Assembly: GCF_029223865.1 (NCBI RefSeq)
Contig: NZ_CP119520.1
Coordinates: 2,852,001-2,916,000 of the forward strand
Direction: 5' to 3'
Source: Telluria mixta
GTDB lineage: Bacteria; Pseudomonadota; Gammaproteobacteria; Burkholderiales; Burkholderiaceae_D
DNA length: 64,000 nt
The notes beneath the pieces were generated by a model. The model was not told the origin of the DNA. It searched no databases and saw only the letters and a program-made list of their open reading frames with translations. This document shows, in pieces, positions 27,412-37,096 of the stretch (its first letter is position 1; each line of letters opens with the position of its first letter). The position numbers and the translations under genes were made by a program.

Positions 27412-30400
27412 ATGACCCAGTTTTCGTCCGCCTCCGCCGCACCGCCTTTCGACACCGGCCCCCTGTCCTGGGTCATCGGTGAAATCCGCGACGCCCTCGG
27501 GCGTTCCGCCAAGGCGCTGCAGGATGCGGCCGGCCGCACTCAGGAAGCGCAGCCCACGCTGCTGCTGCATGCCAAGTCGCACCTGCACCAGGCCCACGGA
27601 GCCCTGCAGATGGTCGACGTGGCCGGCGTCGAACGCCTGAGCGAGGCGGCCGAACAGGTCATCGACCGCTTCAAGGACGGCACCCTTGCGCTCGAGCTTG
27701 AGCGTGCCGGGGCCGTCGGCGAGGCGTACCGGGCGCTCGTCGAATACCTGGAAGAGCTGCTCGACGGCGCGGCGCCGCAACCCGTGCGGCTGTTCCCGTA
27801 CTACCGCGCGCTGCAGGAGTTATTGGGCGTGGAGCGCGTCCACCCGGGGCAGATGCTCGTACTGGACCTCGCGCCGGCCTTGTTGCCGGCAGGCGGCGCC
27901 GGCCCGATGCCGGACTACGCCGCGACCCGCGCCGCATTCGAAAAGGCGCTGCTGCCGTTCCTGCGCAGCCAGGACGTCGATGCCCAGCGCGCCCAGGCGG
28001 CCGCCATGCGCGATGCCCTGGCGGGCGTCGTGCACGGCCAACCGCAGGCGGAGCCGCACGCGTTCTGGCTGGCGCTGCAGGCCGTCGCCGACCTCGTCGC
28101 GGCCGGCCAGGTGGCGCCCGACCTGTACGTGAAACAGCTGTTCGGCCAGATCAACCTGGCGTTGCGCCGTGCCGCACAAGGGCATACCGAGCTGCCGGAA
28201 GCGCTGCTGCGCGACGCGCTGTTCTTCATCTCGGCCGCGCCCGAACCGACGCTTGAAGCGCGCCAGCTGCGCGACGCCTACCACGTCGGCGGCCAGGTGC
28301 CGGCGGACTACCTGGAACGCCGCTACGGCAAGGTCGACCCGGAGGTGCTGAAGGATGCCAAGGAAGCGCTGATCGAGACCAAGCAGGGCTGGGACCGCGT
28401 TGCCACGGAAGGCGGCGACGTGCTCGATGGCGGCTTCAACGACGCGTTGGCGAAGCTGGCCGGCGCCAGCGAGAAGCTGGGCGCGCCGCAGCTCGCGCAC
28501 CTGCTGCGCGAACTGGGACAGGCCGCCAGCGAATCGATGGCGGGCGGCCGCAGCGACCAGTTCAGTCTCGAGATGGCCGAGGCCATGCTGTTCGTCGAGC
28601 ACGGGCTGGACCAGGTGCGCCAGCTCCCCGAGGACTTTAGCCAGCATGCGGAAGCCGTCGGCCAGCGCCTGCTCGCGCTGGCGCACGGCGAGACCCCGCC
28701 GGATGCCCCGGTGTGGCACGGCGAGATGGCGCGCGAGCTGCAGCAGGGCCAGACCGTGGCCGTGCTGGCGGGCGAGATCCGCACCGGCCTGCGCCAGGTC
28801 GAAAAGCTCATCGACGACTACTACGAAGACCCGGCCCGCATCGCGTCGCTCGCACAGGTCGACCCGCTGCTGCACCAGTTGCAGGGCGCGCTGGCCATCC
28901 TCGACCAGGAGCAGGCCATGCAGGCGGTCGATCATGTGCGTGCCCAGGTGCGCACGCTCATCGAGACGCAGCCGGATGCCGCGGCGCGCGGCGCCGTGCT
29001 GGACAACCTGGCCCGCAACATCGGCGCGCTCGGCTTCTTCACGGACGCGCTGGCGCAGAACGTGGACGGGGCGCGCCAGCGCTACCGCTTCGATGCCGCG
29101 GCGGGCCTGTTCCATGAGCTGCCGCTCGAAGCACCGGCGCCTTCGGAGCCGCAAGCCGCGCCGGTGGAGGCACCGGACGCCGTCGACGCCGAACTGCTGG
29201 AGATCTTCATCGGCGAGGCGCGCGAGGTGCTGGACGTCGTCGGCAACGCGCTGCCGGCCGCCGAGGCCAACCCGGCCGACCAGGACACGCTCACGCGCCT
29301 GCGCCGCGGCTTCCATACGCTCAAGGGCAGCAGCCGCATGGTGAACCTCGAGCAGTTCGCGGCGGCGGCGGCGGCCATCGAAAAAGTCATGAACCTGTGG
29401 CTGGCCGAGGCGCGCGCCGCCACGCCGGACCTGCTGGCGCTGCTCGCGCAGGCGCATGCGGAGCTGGGGGCGTGGGTCGATGAACTGGCGGCCGGCGGAT
29501 CGCAGCGCGATGGCGCGGCGCTCGTCGGGGCTGCCCTGCGCGTGCAGGAGGGCGGAACGTTCGCGTTGTCGGAAGAAGCCCCCGAGCCGCTGGTGTCGAC
29601 GCCGGAGGTGCCAGTCCTCGATGCGCCGGCGGAGCTGGCACCGGAGACGGTCGGCGCGCTCGATGCCGTGCCTGCCGCATCCGCGCCGCCACCGGAACCG
29701 GTCGAACCTGCCGCCGGCTTCGACGTCGCGCCGGACGAGGCGCCCGCGCCGCTGCCGGCCCTGTCCACGGAAGAGCTGCCGGACAACGTGCTCGCGTTCC
29801 CCGTGTCGGAAGCGAACGTGCGGCACGTGGGCGACCTGGAGATTCCGCTCCCGCTGTACAACATCTACCTCGGCGAGACCGAGGAACTGGTGCGCACCTT
29901 GGCCGAGGACTTCGCCGCCTGGCGCGCGGAACCGCTGCGCGCCGTGTCGGCGCAGGCGTTGAAGGCGGCGCACACGCTGGGCGGCACGTCGGCCACCGTC
30001 GGCTTCAACGCGCTGCGCGAACTGGCCGTGGCGCTGGAAGAAGCGCTGCAGGTGGCCGTCCCGCCGCTGGAAGGTAGCCAGTTCGACCTGCTGGACGAAA
30101 CGGTCGAGCGCGTGCGCATCATGCTGCAGGTGTTCGCCTTGGGCGAACTGGCGCCCGCGCAGCCGGAACTGCTGGCGCGCCTGGAAGCGCTGCGCGACGA
30201 GCTGGGGCGCCAGCGCGCCGATGCCGTCATCGCCGACGCCGAACCGGAACTGGCGCAGCGCCTGGACGCGCTGTTTGCCGCCACCTATGCGAGCATCCTG
30301 GCCGATCCGCCGCTTGCCACCGGCACGCCGTCCCTGCCCGCCAGCACGGAACTGGCGCCGCGCGCGCCGGCACCGCGCCAGGAAGATCCTGCCGTGAGCG

Positions 30401-32853
30401 CCGTCGACGATCTGTTCGACGCGTACTTCGACGATCCGTTCGCCGCGCCCACGCTGGAGCAGGCCGAGCCCACGCCGGAGCCGGCGCCGGCGGAGGCGGA
30501 AGAAGTCATCGACATCGATGCGCTGTTCGACATCCCGGCGCCCATACCCGAGCCAGGGCGCGAGCCGGAACCCGTGCCGCAGCCGGAACCCGTCGCGGAA
30601 CCGGAAGCGGACGCGGTCCTGGCCGCCGAGCCGGTCTTCGTCGACGACCTCGATCCGGACCTGCTGCCCGTCTTCATGGAAGAGGCGTCGGACCTGCTGC
30701 CGCAGATCGGCAACGGCCTGCGCCAGTGGCAGCTGAACCCGGCCGACGTGGCCGTCGCGCAAGGCCTGCTGCGTGCCCTGCACACGGTGAAGGGCAGCGC
30801 GCGCATGGCCGGCGCGATGCGCCTCGGCCAGCACACGCACGCGCTGGAAACGCAGATCGAGAACATGCTGCACGCGGGGACGACGAACCCGGCCGCCTTC
30901 GACGAACTGCTCGCCAACTACGACCAGGCGCAGCTGCTGTTCGAACAGCTGCAGCAGCCGGGCGCGCCGGTGTTCCAACCTGCTCCGGCACCGGAACCCG
31001 CGCTGCCGGCACCGCCCGCGGACGAGCAGGCCGCGCGCGCGCCGCTCGTGCGCGTGCGCGCCGACATCCTCGACCGGCTCGTCAACCAGGCCGGCGAGGT
31101 GTCGATCACGCGCTCGAAGCTGGAGACGCAGGTCGGCGCGCTGAAGGGCATGCTGGCCGAATTCTCCGACAACCTTGCCAACCTGCGGCGCCAGTTGCGC
31201 GAAGTGGAGGTGCAGGCGGAATCGCAGATCGCGTCGCGCCTGTCGATCGCGGGCGAGCGCGAATTCGACCCGCTCGAATTCGACCGCTTCACGCGCCTGC
31301 AGGAACTCACGCGCATGATGGCCGAGAGTGTGAACGACGTCGGTTCGTTCCACGACGGCCTCGCGCGCACGGTGGAGGCGGCGGCCGACGACCTGGCCGC
31401 GCAGTCGCGCCTCACGCGCGAGCTGCAGCGCGACCTGATGCGGGTGCGGATGGTGCCGTTCGCGAGCCTGTCCGAGCGCCTGTTCCGCGTGGCGCGCCAG
31501 ACTGCCAAGGAAATGGACAAGCGCGTCAACCTGGACATCCGCGGCGGCGGCGTCGAGATCGACCGCAGCGTGTTGGAACGCATGGCCGCGCCGTTCGAAC
31601 ACCTGCTGCGCAACGCCATCGTGCACGGCATCGAGCCGCGCGACCAGCGCCTGGCGGCCGGCAAGCCGGAGACGGGCGAGCTGCTCGTGCAGGTGAGCCA
31701 GCAGGGCAACGAAGTCGAGATCCGCTTTGCCGACGACGGCGCGGGCCTCGACCTGGGCCGCATCCGCGCCAAGGCGGCATCCCTCGGGCTGCTGGCCGAC
31801 GGCGAGGACGTGTCCGACCAGGATGCGGCGGAGCTCGTGTTCGAACCCGGCTTCTCGACGGCGGACGCGCTGACGGAGCTGGCCGGCCGCGGCGTGGGCA
31901 TGGACGTCGTGCGCTCGGAAGCGCGCGCGCTGGGCGGCCGCGTCGACGTCGAGACGACGCCGGGCCGCGGCGCCGCCTTCGCCATTCACCTGCCGCTCAC
32001 CCTGGCGGTCACCCAGGTCGTGCTCGTCGCCAGCGGCACGCGCACGCATGCGCTGCCGGCCGTGCTGGTCGAACAGGTGCTGCAGGTGCGCGAGGCGGAC
32101 CTGGATGCGGCCTTCGCGGCAGGGGCGATCAACGTCCACGGCGAGAACGTCCCGCTGCACTACCTGCCTGCGCTGCTGCACGAACCCGGCGGTGCCGGCG
32201 GCCAGCGCTCGTCGCCGGTGCTGGTCCTCAGGAGCGGCAACACGCGCGTCGCCGTGCGGGTGGACGAGGTGCTGGGCAACCGCGAGGTGGTCATCAAGAA
32301 CATCGGGCCGCAGCTGGCCCGCATGCCGGGCATCGCCGGCGCCACGGTGCTCGGTTCGGGCGAGATCGTGCTGATCCTCGACCCGGTGCAGCTGGCCGGG
32401 CAGGGCGCGCGTCCGGGTCGTGCCGTGGAGATGCCTGCACCGGCGCCGGCCGCGCGCATCGCGACCATCATGGTCGTCGACGATTCGCTCACCGTGCGCA
32501 AGGTCACGCAGCGCCTGCTGGAGCGCGAAGGCTATCGCGTGCTGCTGGCCAAGGACGGCGTCGACGCGCTCGAGCAGATGCAGGAGATGCGGCCCGACCT
32601 GATGCTGGTTGATATCGAGATGCCGCGCATGGACGGCTTCGACCTCACGCGCCACGTGCGCGGGGACGCCGCCACGGCCGCGCTGCCGATCATCATGATC
32701 ACGTCGCGCACGGCGGACAAGCACCGCAACGTGGCGCTGGGGCTCGGTGTCGATGCCTATTTCGGCAAGCCGTACCAGGAAGATGCGTTGCTGGCGGCGA
32801 TTACCGGGTTGCTCGACAGCCGTCATCCCCGCGAAAGCGGGGATCCATACTGA
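27412..32853 (+). CDS. pilL: Chemosensory hybrid histidine kinase PilL/ChpA
   Basis: This 1813-residue CheA-type kinase feeds PilG and PilH. Degenerate helical Hpt-like segments occur in the N-terminal 550 residues. Histidine-bearing Hpt domains are visible at H635 (GFHTLKGSSRM), H854 (AAHTLGGTSAT) and H1124 (ALHTVKGSARM), separated by Pro/Glu linkers. The kinase core follows (HLLRNAIVHGIEPRDQR near 1397, then GRGVGMDVV), a CheW domain at about 1520-1670 and a receiver (VVDDSLTVRK, D1734). The last 11 residues (SRHPRESGDPY) are encoded by an interspersed hairpin repeat, so the C-terminus was recently altered. No methyltransferase or methylesterase gene follows. Confidence 0.93.
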   Translation: MTQFSSASAAPPFDTGPLSWVIGEIRDALGRSAKALQDAAGRTQEAQPTLLLHAKSHLHQAHGALQMVDVAGVERLSEAAEQVIDRFKDGTLALELERAGAVGEAYRALVEYLEELLDGAAPQPVRLFPYYRALQELLGVERVHPGQMLVLDLAPALLPAGGAGPMPDYAATRAAFEKALLPFLRSQDVDAQRAQAAAMRDALAGVVHGQPQAEPHAFWLALQAVADLVAAGQVAPDLYVKQLFGQINLALRRAAQGHTELPEALLRDALFFISAAPEPTLEARQLRDAYHVGGQVPADYLERRYGKVDPEVLKDAKEALIETKQGWDRVATEGGDVLDGGFNDALAKLAGASEKLGAPQLAHLLRELGQAASESMAGGRSDQFSLEMAEAMLFVEHGLDQVRQLPEDFSQHAEAVGQRLLALAHGETPPDAPVWHGEMARELQQGQTVAVLAGEIRTGLRQVEKLIDDYYEDPARIASLAQVDPLLHQLQGALAILDQEQAMQAVDHVRAQVRTLIETQPDAAARGAVLDNLARNIGALGFFTDALAQNVDGARQRYRFDAAAGLFHELPLEAPAPSEPQAAPVEAPDAVDAELLEIFIGEAREVLDVVGNALPAAEANPADQDTLTRLRRGFHTLKGSSRMVNLEQFAAAAAAIEKVMNLWLAEARAATPDLLALLAQAHAELGAWVDELAAGGSQRDGAALVGAALRVQEGGTFALSEEAPEPLVSTPEVPVLDAPAELAPETVGALDAVPAASAPPPEPVEPAAGFDVAPDEAPAPLPALSTEELPDNVLAFPVSEANVRHVGDLEIPLPLYNIYLGETEELVRTLAEDFAAWRAEPLRAVSAQALKAAHTLGGTSATVGFNALRELAVALEEALQVAVPPLEGSQFDLLDETVERVRIMLQVFALGELAPAQPELLARLEALRDELGRQRADAVIADAEPELAQRLDALFAATYASILADPPLATGTPSLPASTELAPRAPAPRQEDPAVSAVDDLFDAYFDDPFAAPTLEQAEPTPEPAPAEAEEVIDIDALFDIPAPIPEPGREPEPVPQPEPVAEPEADAVLAAEPVFVDDLDPDLLPVFMEEASDLLPQIGNGLRQWQLNPADVAVAQGLLRALHTVKGSARMAGAMRLGQHTHALETQIENMLHAGTTNPAAFDELLANYDQAQLLFEQLQQPGAPVFQPAPAPEPALPAPPADEQAARAPLVRVRADILDRLVNQAGEVSITRSKLETQVGALKGMLAEFSDNLANLRRQLREVEVQAESQIASRLSIAGEREFDPLEFDRFTRLQELTRMMAESVNDVGSFHDGLARTVEAAADDLAAQSRLTRELQRDLMRVRMVPFASLSERLFRVARQTAKEMDKRVNLDIRGGGVEIDRSVLERMAAPFEHLLRNAIVHGIEPRDQRLAAGKPETGELLVQVSQQGNEVEIRFADDGAGLDLGRIRAKAASLGLLADGEDVSDQDAAELVFEPGFSTADALTELAGRGVGMDVVRSEARALGGRVDVETTPGRGAAFAIHLPLTLAVTQVVLVASGTRTHALPAVLVEQVLQVREADLDAAFAAGAINVHGENVPLHYLPALLHEPGGAGGQRSSPVLVLRSGNTRVAVRVDEVLGNREVVIKNIGPQLARMPGIAGATVLGSGEIVLILDPVQLAGQGARPGRAVEMPAPAPAARIATIMVVDDSLTVRKVTQRLLEREGYRVLLAKDGVDALEQMQEMRPDLMLVDIEMPRMDGFDLTRHVRGDAATAALPIIMITSRTADKHRNVALGLGVDAYFGKPYQEDALLAAITGLLDSRHPRESGDPY

Positions 32854-32910
32854 GCATCCGATGTAGGTAGCGTCAGCTCAGTATGGGTTCCCGCTCTCGC
32901 GGGAACGACG
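32821..32910. repeat. Inverted pair of hairpin repeats at pilL/phrB junction
   Basis: Copy A (32821-32854, reading CGTCATCCCCGCGAAAGCGG and on) folds as ATCCCCGC-GAAA-GCGGGGAT. Copy B (32877-32910) is its reverse complement with changes and folds as GTTCCCGC-TCTC-GCGGGAAC. They lie between two convergent genes and could work as a bidirectional transcription stop. Copy A supplies the last codons and stop of pilL. The same family occurs at two other convergent junctions. Confidence 0.88.
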
Positions 32911-32911
32911 T

Positions 32912-34360
32912 TCAGGTGTCGCGGATCGCCTTGAAGCGCGCCAGTGTTTTTTCTCTCGCTTCTTCGTGATCCACCACCGGCACCGGATAATCCTTGCCGA
33001 GCACGACCCCGGCCTTCTGTAAGACCTCCGGCTTCGCCAGCCACGGCGCATGAATGGCCGCCCCGCTCAAGCCGGCCAGCTGCGGCAGGTACTGCCGGAT
33101 GAACGCCCCGTCCGGATCGAACCGCTTCGACTGCGTCACCGGGTTGAAGATGCGGAACCACGGCTGCGCGTCGCACCCCGTCGACGCTGCCCACTGCCAG
33201 CCGCCGTTGTTCGACGCCAGTTCGTAATCGTTCAGTTTCAGCGCGAACCAGCGCTCCCCACGCCGCCAGTCGATCCCAAGGTCCTTCGTCAAAAAGCTGG
33301 CCGTCACCATGCGCAGGCGGTTGTGCATGAAACCCGTGCGTTCCAGCTGCAGCATGGCCGCGTCGACGAGCGGATAGCCCGTGCGGCCCGCGCACCACGC
33401 GTCGAACAGCGCGTCCGCATCCGGCCCCTCGTCCCACGCGACGGCATCGAAGGCGGCCTTGAACGATTGCGTGACCACGCGCGGATGGCGCGCCAGGATC
33501 ATCATGTAGAACTCGCGCCAGACCAGTTCCGACAGCCACACGGGCGCACCCGGGCCGCCGCTGCCGTCGGCAATGCGTTCCTGCAGCATGGCGACGAGGC
33601 GGCGCACGGAGAGCGTGCCGAAGCGCAGGTGGATCGACAGGCGCGACGTGGCGTCCAGCGCCGGGTAATCGCGGTCGTGGTCGTAGCGCGCGAGGCGCTG
33701 CCCGAACTGCGCCAGCAGTGCCTCCGCGCCCGTCATGCCGGGATGCGCGATGGGGGCCGCGTTCGGGACGAAACCGAGATCCGCGAGCGAAGGCAGGACG
33801 TGATCCGCAGGCGGCGGCGCGAGCGCGCCCGCGTGAGGCGCCGTCTCGTACGGCCGCAGCGCCTCCGGCTCGCGCGCGAGGCGTTTCAGCCACGCGTTCC
33901 TGTACGGTGTAAAGACGGAATAGGGGCCGCCGGCCAGCGTCAATACCTCATCCTGTTCGAAGATGACCTGATCCTTGAACGTCTGCAGGCTGCGGCCGGC
34001 CGCGCGCAAGGCGTCCTGCACGGCCCGGTCGCGCGCGATGGCCTGCGGCTCGTAGTCGCGGTTGGCGAACACGGATTCAGCATCCAGTTCGGCCGCCAGC
34101 GCCGGGATCACCTGCGTGGCGCGCCCGTGCCGCACGATGAGATAACCTCCCATAGCATGCAGGCGCGCATCCAGTTCGCGCACGCTGTCGAGCAGAAATT
34201 GAACGCGCCGGTCGTCGGACGGCAGACCGGCCAGGATGTCCGTATCGAACACGAACACGCCAATCACCCGGCGTGAGGAGAGCAGGGCGTGATGCAGCGC
34301 GGCATGGTCGTCCACGCGCAGATCGCGCCGGAACCAGACCAAAGAGTTTCTCAGAGTCAT
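32912..34360 (-). CDS. phrB: Deoxyribodipyrimidine photolyase (CPD, class I)
   Basis: The flavoenzyme repairs cyclobutane pyrimidine dimers with blue light. The 482-residue protein has an N-terminal antenna-cofactor domain (LVWFRRDLRVDDHAALHHAL) and the FAD domain with WRRGERWFALKLNDYELASN, NNGGWQWAASTGCDAQPWF and FRIFNPVTQSKRFDPDG. These are the canonical class I signatures and length. It converges with pilL and its stop lies at the edge of repeat copy B. Confidence 0.95.
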   Translation of the reverse strand: MTLRNSLVWFRRDLRVDDHAALHHALLSSRRVIGVFVFDTDILAGLPSDDRRVQFLLDSVRELDARLHAMGGYLIVRHGRATQVIPALAAELDAESVFANRDYEPQAIARDRAVQDALRAAGRSLQTFKDQVIFEQDEVLTLAGGPYSVFTPYRNAWLKRLAREPEALRPYETAPHAGALAPPPADHVLPSLADLGFVPNAAPIAHPGMTGAEALLAQFGQRLARYDHDRDYPALDATSRLSIHLRFGTLSVRRLVAMLQERIADGSGGPGAPVWLSELVWREFYMMILARHPRVVTQSFKAAFDAVAWDEGPDADALFDAWCAGRTGYPLVDAAMLQLERTGFMHNRLRMVTASFLTKDLGIDWRRGERWFALKLNDYELASNNGGWQWAASTGCDAQPWFRIFNPVTQSKRFDPDGAFIRQYLPQLAGLSGAAIHAPWLAKPEVLQKAGVVLGKDYPVPVVDHEEAREKTLARFKAIRDT

Positions 34361-34532
34361 CTTCTGTGTGTTGAGTCAATGCAGTCCAGAATTTTACTGT
34401 CTACCATCTCTCAGGTTTGCCCCGCCGAGCGGCTTCCGTGGCCGGTCGGGCAATTCGGTGTAAACTAGCGAAAAGTCCAGCTTTTCAGCGTAGCAATGCC
34501 GCGGTAACCCAGAGAGTGAGCCAACAGAGAGT

Positions 34533-35198
34533 ATGAGCATGAAAAAAAGTAAGGTCGGCAAGCCTCTAACCATGCCCGGGATGCCCCAGGAAGATACGCC
34601 CGCCCTCGGCATGATGAGCGCATCCCCGTCGTCACAGCTGAACTTGGCTAATCATTTCTTGATCGCCATGCCGTCCATGAATGACCCGATCTTCGGCGGC
34701 ACTGTCGTGTATATCTGCGAGCACAACGAGAAGGGCGTGCTCGGCGTCGTCATCAACAAGCCCACCGACATGACCATGGACGTGCTGTTCGACCGCATCG
34801 ACCTGAAGGTGGCGGAAGGCCTGCGCGCCAGCGTCGAGGACGAGCCGATCATGTTCGGCGGCCCGGTCCAGGACGACCGCGGCTTCGTGCTGCATTCGCC
34901 CGGCGGCCGTTATTCCTCGTCGCTGAGCGTCACCGACGACGTCGCGTTTACGACGTCGATCGACGTGCTGGAAGCCGTGGCCAACGGCACCGGCCCGCGC
35001 CGCATGCTCGTCTCGATCGGCTATGCCGGGTGGAGCCCGGGCCAGCTGGAAGAGGAAATCGCCCGCAACGGCTGGCTCACGGTGAGCGCCGACGCGCGCG
35101 TGCTGTTCGACCTGCCGATCGAAGAACGCTACAACGCGGCCATCAAGCTGCTGGGCATCGACCCGCTGATGCTCGCCTCGGAGGCCGGTCATGCCTGA
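34533..35198 (+). CDS. YqgE/AlgH-family protein
   Basis: The family is widespread and its biochemical activity is unproven. The 221-residue protein has LANHFLIAMPSMNDPIFGGTV, VVYICEHNEKGVLGVVINKP, GGPVQDDRGFVLHSP and GYAGWSPGQLEEEIARNGWL. Start ATG 34533 with AGAGAG upstream; the first 35 residues are outside the conserved domain, so a later start is possible. It precedes ruvX, as in most proteobacteria. Confidence 0.9.
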   Translation: MSMKKSKVGKPLTMPGMPQEDTPALGMMSASPSSQLNLANHFLIAMPSMNDPIFGGTVVYICEHNEKGVLGVVINKPTDMTMDVLFDRIDLKVAEGLRASVEDEPIMFGGPVQDDRGFVLHSPGGRYSSSLSVTDDVAFTTSIDVLEAVANGTGPRRMLVSIGYAGWSPGQLEEEIARNGWLTVSADARVLFDLPIEERYNAAIKLLGIDPLMLASEAGHA

Positions 35199-35231
35199 CG
35201 GTTGCACACTTAGCCGGAGTCGACGCAGGTA

Positions 35232-35627
35232 ATGGTCGACATCGTTCTAGGCTTCGACTTCGGCATCAAGCGCATCGGCATCGCCATGGGTAACACTTTG
35301 ACGGGACAGGCGCAACCGCTGTCCGTCATCAAGGCGGTCGACAATGCGACCCGCTTCAAGGTCATCGGCGACCTGATCGAACAATGGCGCCCCGCGCGCC
35401 TCGTCGTGGGCGAGCCGCGCCATCCGGACGGCGCGGAGCACGACATGACCCTGCGTGCGCGCCGCTTCGCGAATCAACTGAACGGCCGCTTCAACCTGCC
35501 CGTCGAACTCGTCGACGAGCGCTATTCGTCGGCCGTCATTCCCGCCAAACGCGGCGAGATCATCGACGCCAAGGCCGCCGCCATCATTTTGCAACAATAC
35601 TTTGACGATCATGCCAACTCATATTAA
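35232..35627 (+). CDS. ruvX: Holliday junction resolvase-like protein RuvX/YqgF
   Basis: This 131-residue RNase-H-fold protein has GFDFGIKRIGIAMGNTLTG at the N-terminus (first catalytic Asp), LVVGEPRHPDG and VELVDERYSS. YqgF proteins are implicated in pre-16S rRNA processing as well as junction resolution. The 3' end overlaps pyrR by 17 bases. Confidence 0.93.
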   Translation: MVDIVLGFDFGIKRIGIAMGNTLTGQAQPLSVIKAVDNATRFKVIGDLIEQWRPARLVVGEPRHPDGAEHDMTLRARRFANQLNGRFNLPVELVDERYSSAVIPAKRGEIIDAKAAAIILQQYFDDHANSY

Positions 35628-36138
35628 CGACGCGGACAGCCTGGACGCCGAGGCCCTGTACCGCGATCTGCTCGCGCAGGTGCGCGCGGGTCTCACGGGC
35701 GTGGCGGATGCCGCCATCGTCGGCATCCACTCGGGCGGCGCCTGGCTGGCCGAGCGTCTCGCGGCCGACCTCGGCCTGCAATCTCGCCTGGGCTTCATCG
35801 ACGTCTCGTTCTACCGCGACGACTATGCCCGCAAGGGCCTGCATCCGGACGTGAAGCCGACCCGGATCGAATTCAACGTCGACGGCGCGACCATCGTGCT
35901 CGTCGACGACGTGCTGTACACCGGCCGCACGGTGCGCGCGGCGATCAACGTGCTGTTCGATTATGGCCGTCCGCAGCGTATCATGCTGGCCGCGCTGGCG
36001 GACCGCGGCGGCCGCGAACTCCCGGTCGCCGCCGATTTCGTCGGCGCGCACGCACAGCTTGCCCCCGGCCGTTCGCTCGCGCTGGCGCGCGCGGCAGACG
36101 GCCAACTCTCGCTCACGATCGAAGACGACAATGCATAA
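35611..36138 (+). CDS. pyrR: PyrR bifunctional pyrimidine regulator / uracil phosphoribosyltransferase
   Basis: The 175-residue PRTase-fold protein has the PRPP loop [16 protein letters not shown]. In Gram-positives PyrR binds pyr mRNA; in Betaproteobacteria its regulatory role is less clear. ATG 35611 is preferred to a TTG three codons earlier, although no clear ribosome site is seen, consistent with coupling to ruvX. It overlaps pyrB by eight bases. Confidence 0.9.
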   Translation: MPTHINDADSLDAEALYRDLLAQVRAGLTGVADAAIVGIHSGGAWLAERLAADLGLQSRLGFIDVSFYRDDYARKGLHPDVKPTRIEFNVDGATIVLVDDVLYTGRTVRAAINVLFDYGRPQRIMLAALADRGGRELPVAADFVGAHAQLAPGRSLALARAADGQLSLTIEDDNA

Positions 36139-37096
36139 CCCGCAACTGAACAAGAACGGCGAACTGCAGCACCTCCTTACCATCGAGGGACTGCCCAAGG
36201 CCATCATCAACCACATCCTCGACACCGCCTCGAGCTTCGTGAGCATCTCCGACCGCGAGGTCAAGAAGGTGCCGCTGATGCGCGGGAAAAGCGTCTTCAA
36301 CCTGTTCTTCGAAAACTCGACGCGCACGCGCACGACGTTCGAGATCGCGTCGAAGCGCCTGTCGGCCGACGTCATCAACCTGAACATCGCCGCGTCGTCG
36401 ACGAGCAAGGGCGAATCGCTGCTGGACACGATCGACAACCTCTCGGCCATGCACGCCGACATGTTCGTCGTGCGCCACGCGCAGTCGGGCGCGCCGTACC
36501 TGATCGCCAAGCACCTGAACGACACCAAGCAGAACCACGTGCACGTGGTGAACGCGGGCGATGGCCGCCACGCGCACCCGACGCAGGGCCTGCTCGACAT
36601 GTACACGATCCGCCACTACAAGAAGGACTTCACGAACCTGCGCGTGGCCATCGTCGGCGACATCCTGCACAGCCGCGTGGCCCGTTCGGACATCCACGCG
36701 CTGACGACGCTGGGCGTGCCGGAAGTGCGTGCCATCGGCCCGCACACGCTGCTGCCGGGCGGCCTGGAACAGATGGGCGTGCGCGTCTTCACGAACATGG
36801 ACGAGGGCCTGAAGGACGTCGACGTGATCATCATGCTGCGCCTGCAAAACGAACGCATGTCGGGCGCGCTGCTGCCGTCGGCCGGCGAGTATTTCAAGAG
36901 CTACGGCCTGACGCCGGAGCGCCTGGCGCTCGCCAAGCCGGACGCCATCGTGATGCACCCGGGCCCGATGAACCGCGGCGTGGAGATCGATTCGGCCGTG
37001 GCGGACGGCGCCCAGGCCGTGATCCTGCCGCAGGTCACCTTCGGTATCGCCGTACGCATGGCGGTTATGAGTATTTTGGCTGGAAGTCACGCATGA
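36131..37096 (+). CDS. pyrB: Aspartate carbamoyltransferase catalytic subunit
   Basis: PyrB joins carbamoyl phosphate and aspartate in pyrimidine synthesis. The 321-residue protein has the carbamoyl-phosphate motif [27 protein letters not shown] and [13 protein letters not shown]. The start ([12 protein letters not shown]) lies within the pyrR 3' end. The stop overlaps the ATG of the dihydroorotase-like gene (ATGA), as for proteins that form one complex. Confidence 0.96.
   Translation: MHNPQLNKNGELQHLLTIEGLPKAIINHILDTASSFVSISDREVKKVPLMRGKSVFNLFFENSTRTRTTFEIASKRLSADVINLNIAASSTSKGESLLDTIDNLSAMHADMFVVRHAQSGAPYLIAKHLNDTKQNHVHVVNAGDGRHAHPTQGLLDMYTIRHYKKDFTNLRVAIVGDILHSRVARSDIHALTTLGVPEVRAIGPHTLLPGGLEQMGVRVFTNMDEGLKDVDVIIMLRLQNERMSGALLPSAGEYFKSYGLTPERLALAKPDAIVMHPGPMNRGVEIDSAVADGAQAVILPQVTFGIAVRMAVMSILAGSHA

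Noticed and set aside
27820..32826. A 1668-codon open frame on the minus strand
   Set aside because: It lies fully opposite pilL, has Arg/His/Gln-rich low-quality sequence and no motif, and comes from third-position GC bias of the real gene.
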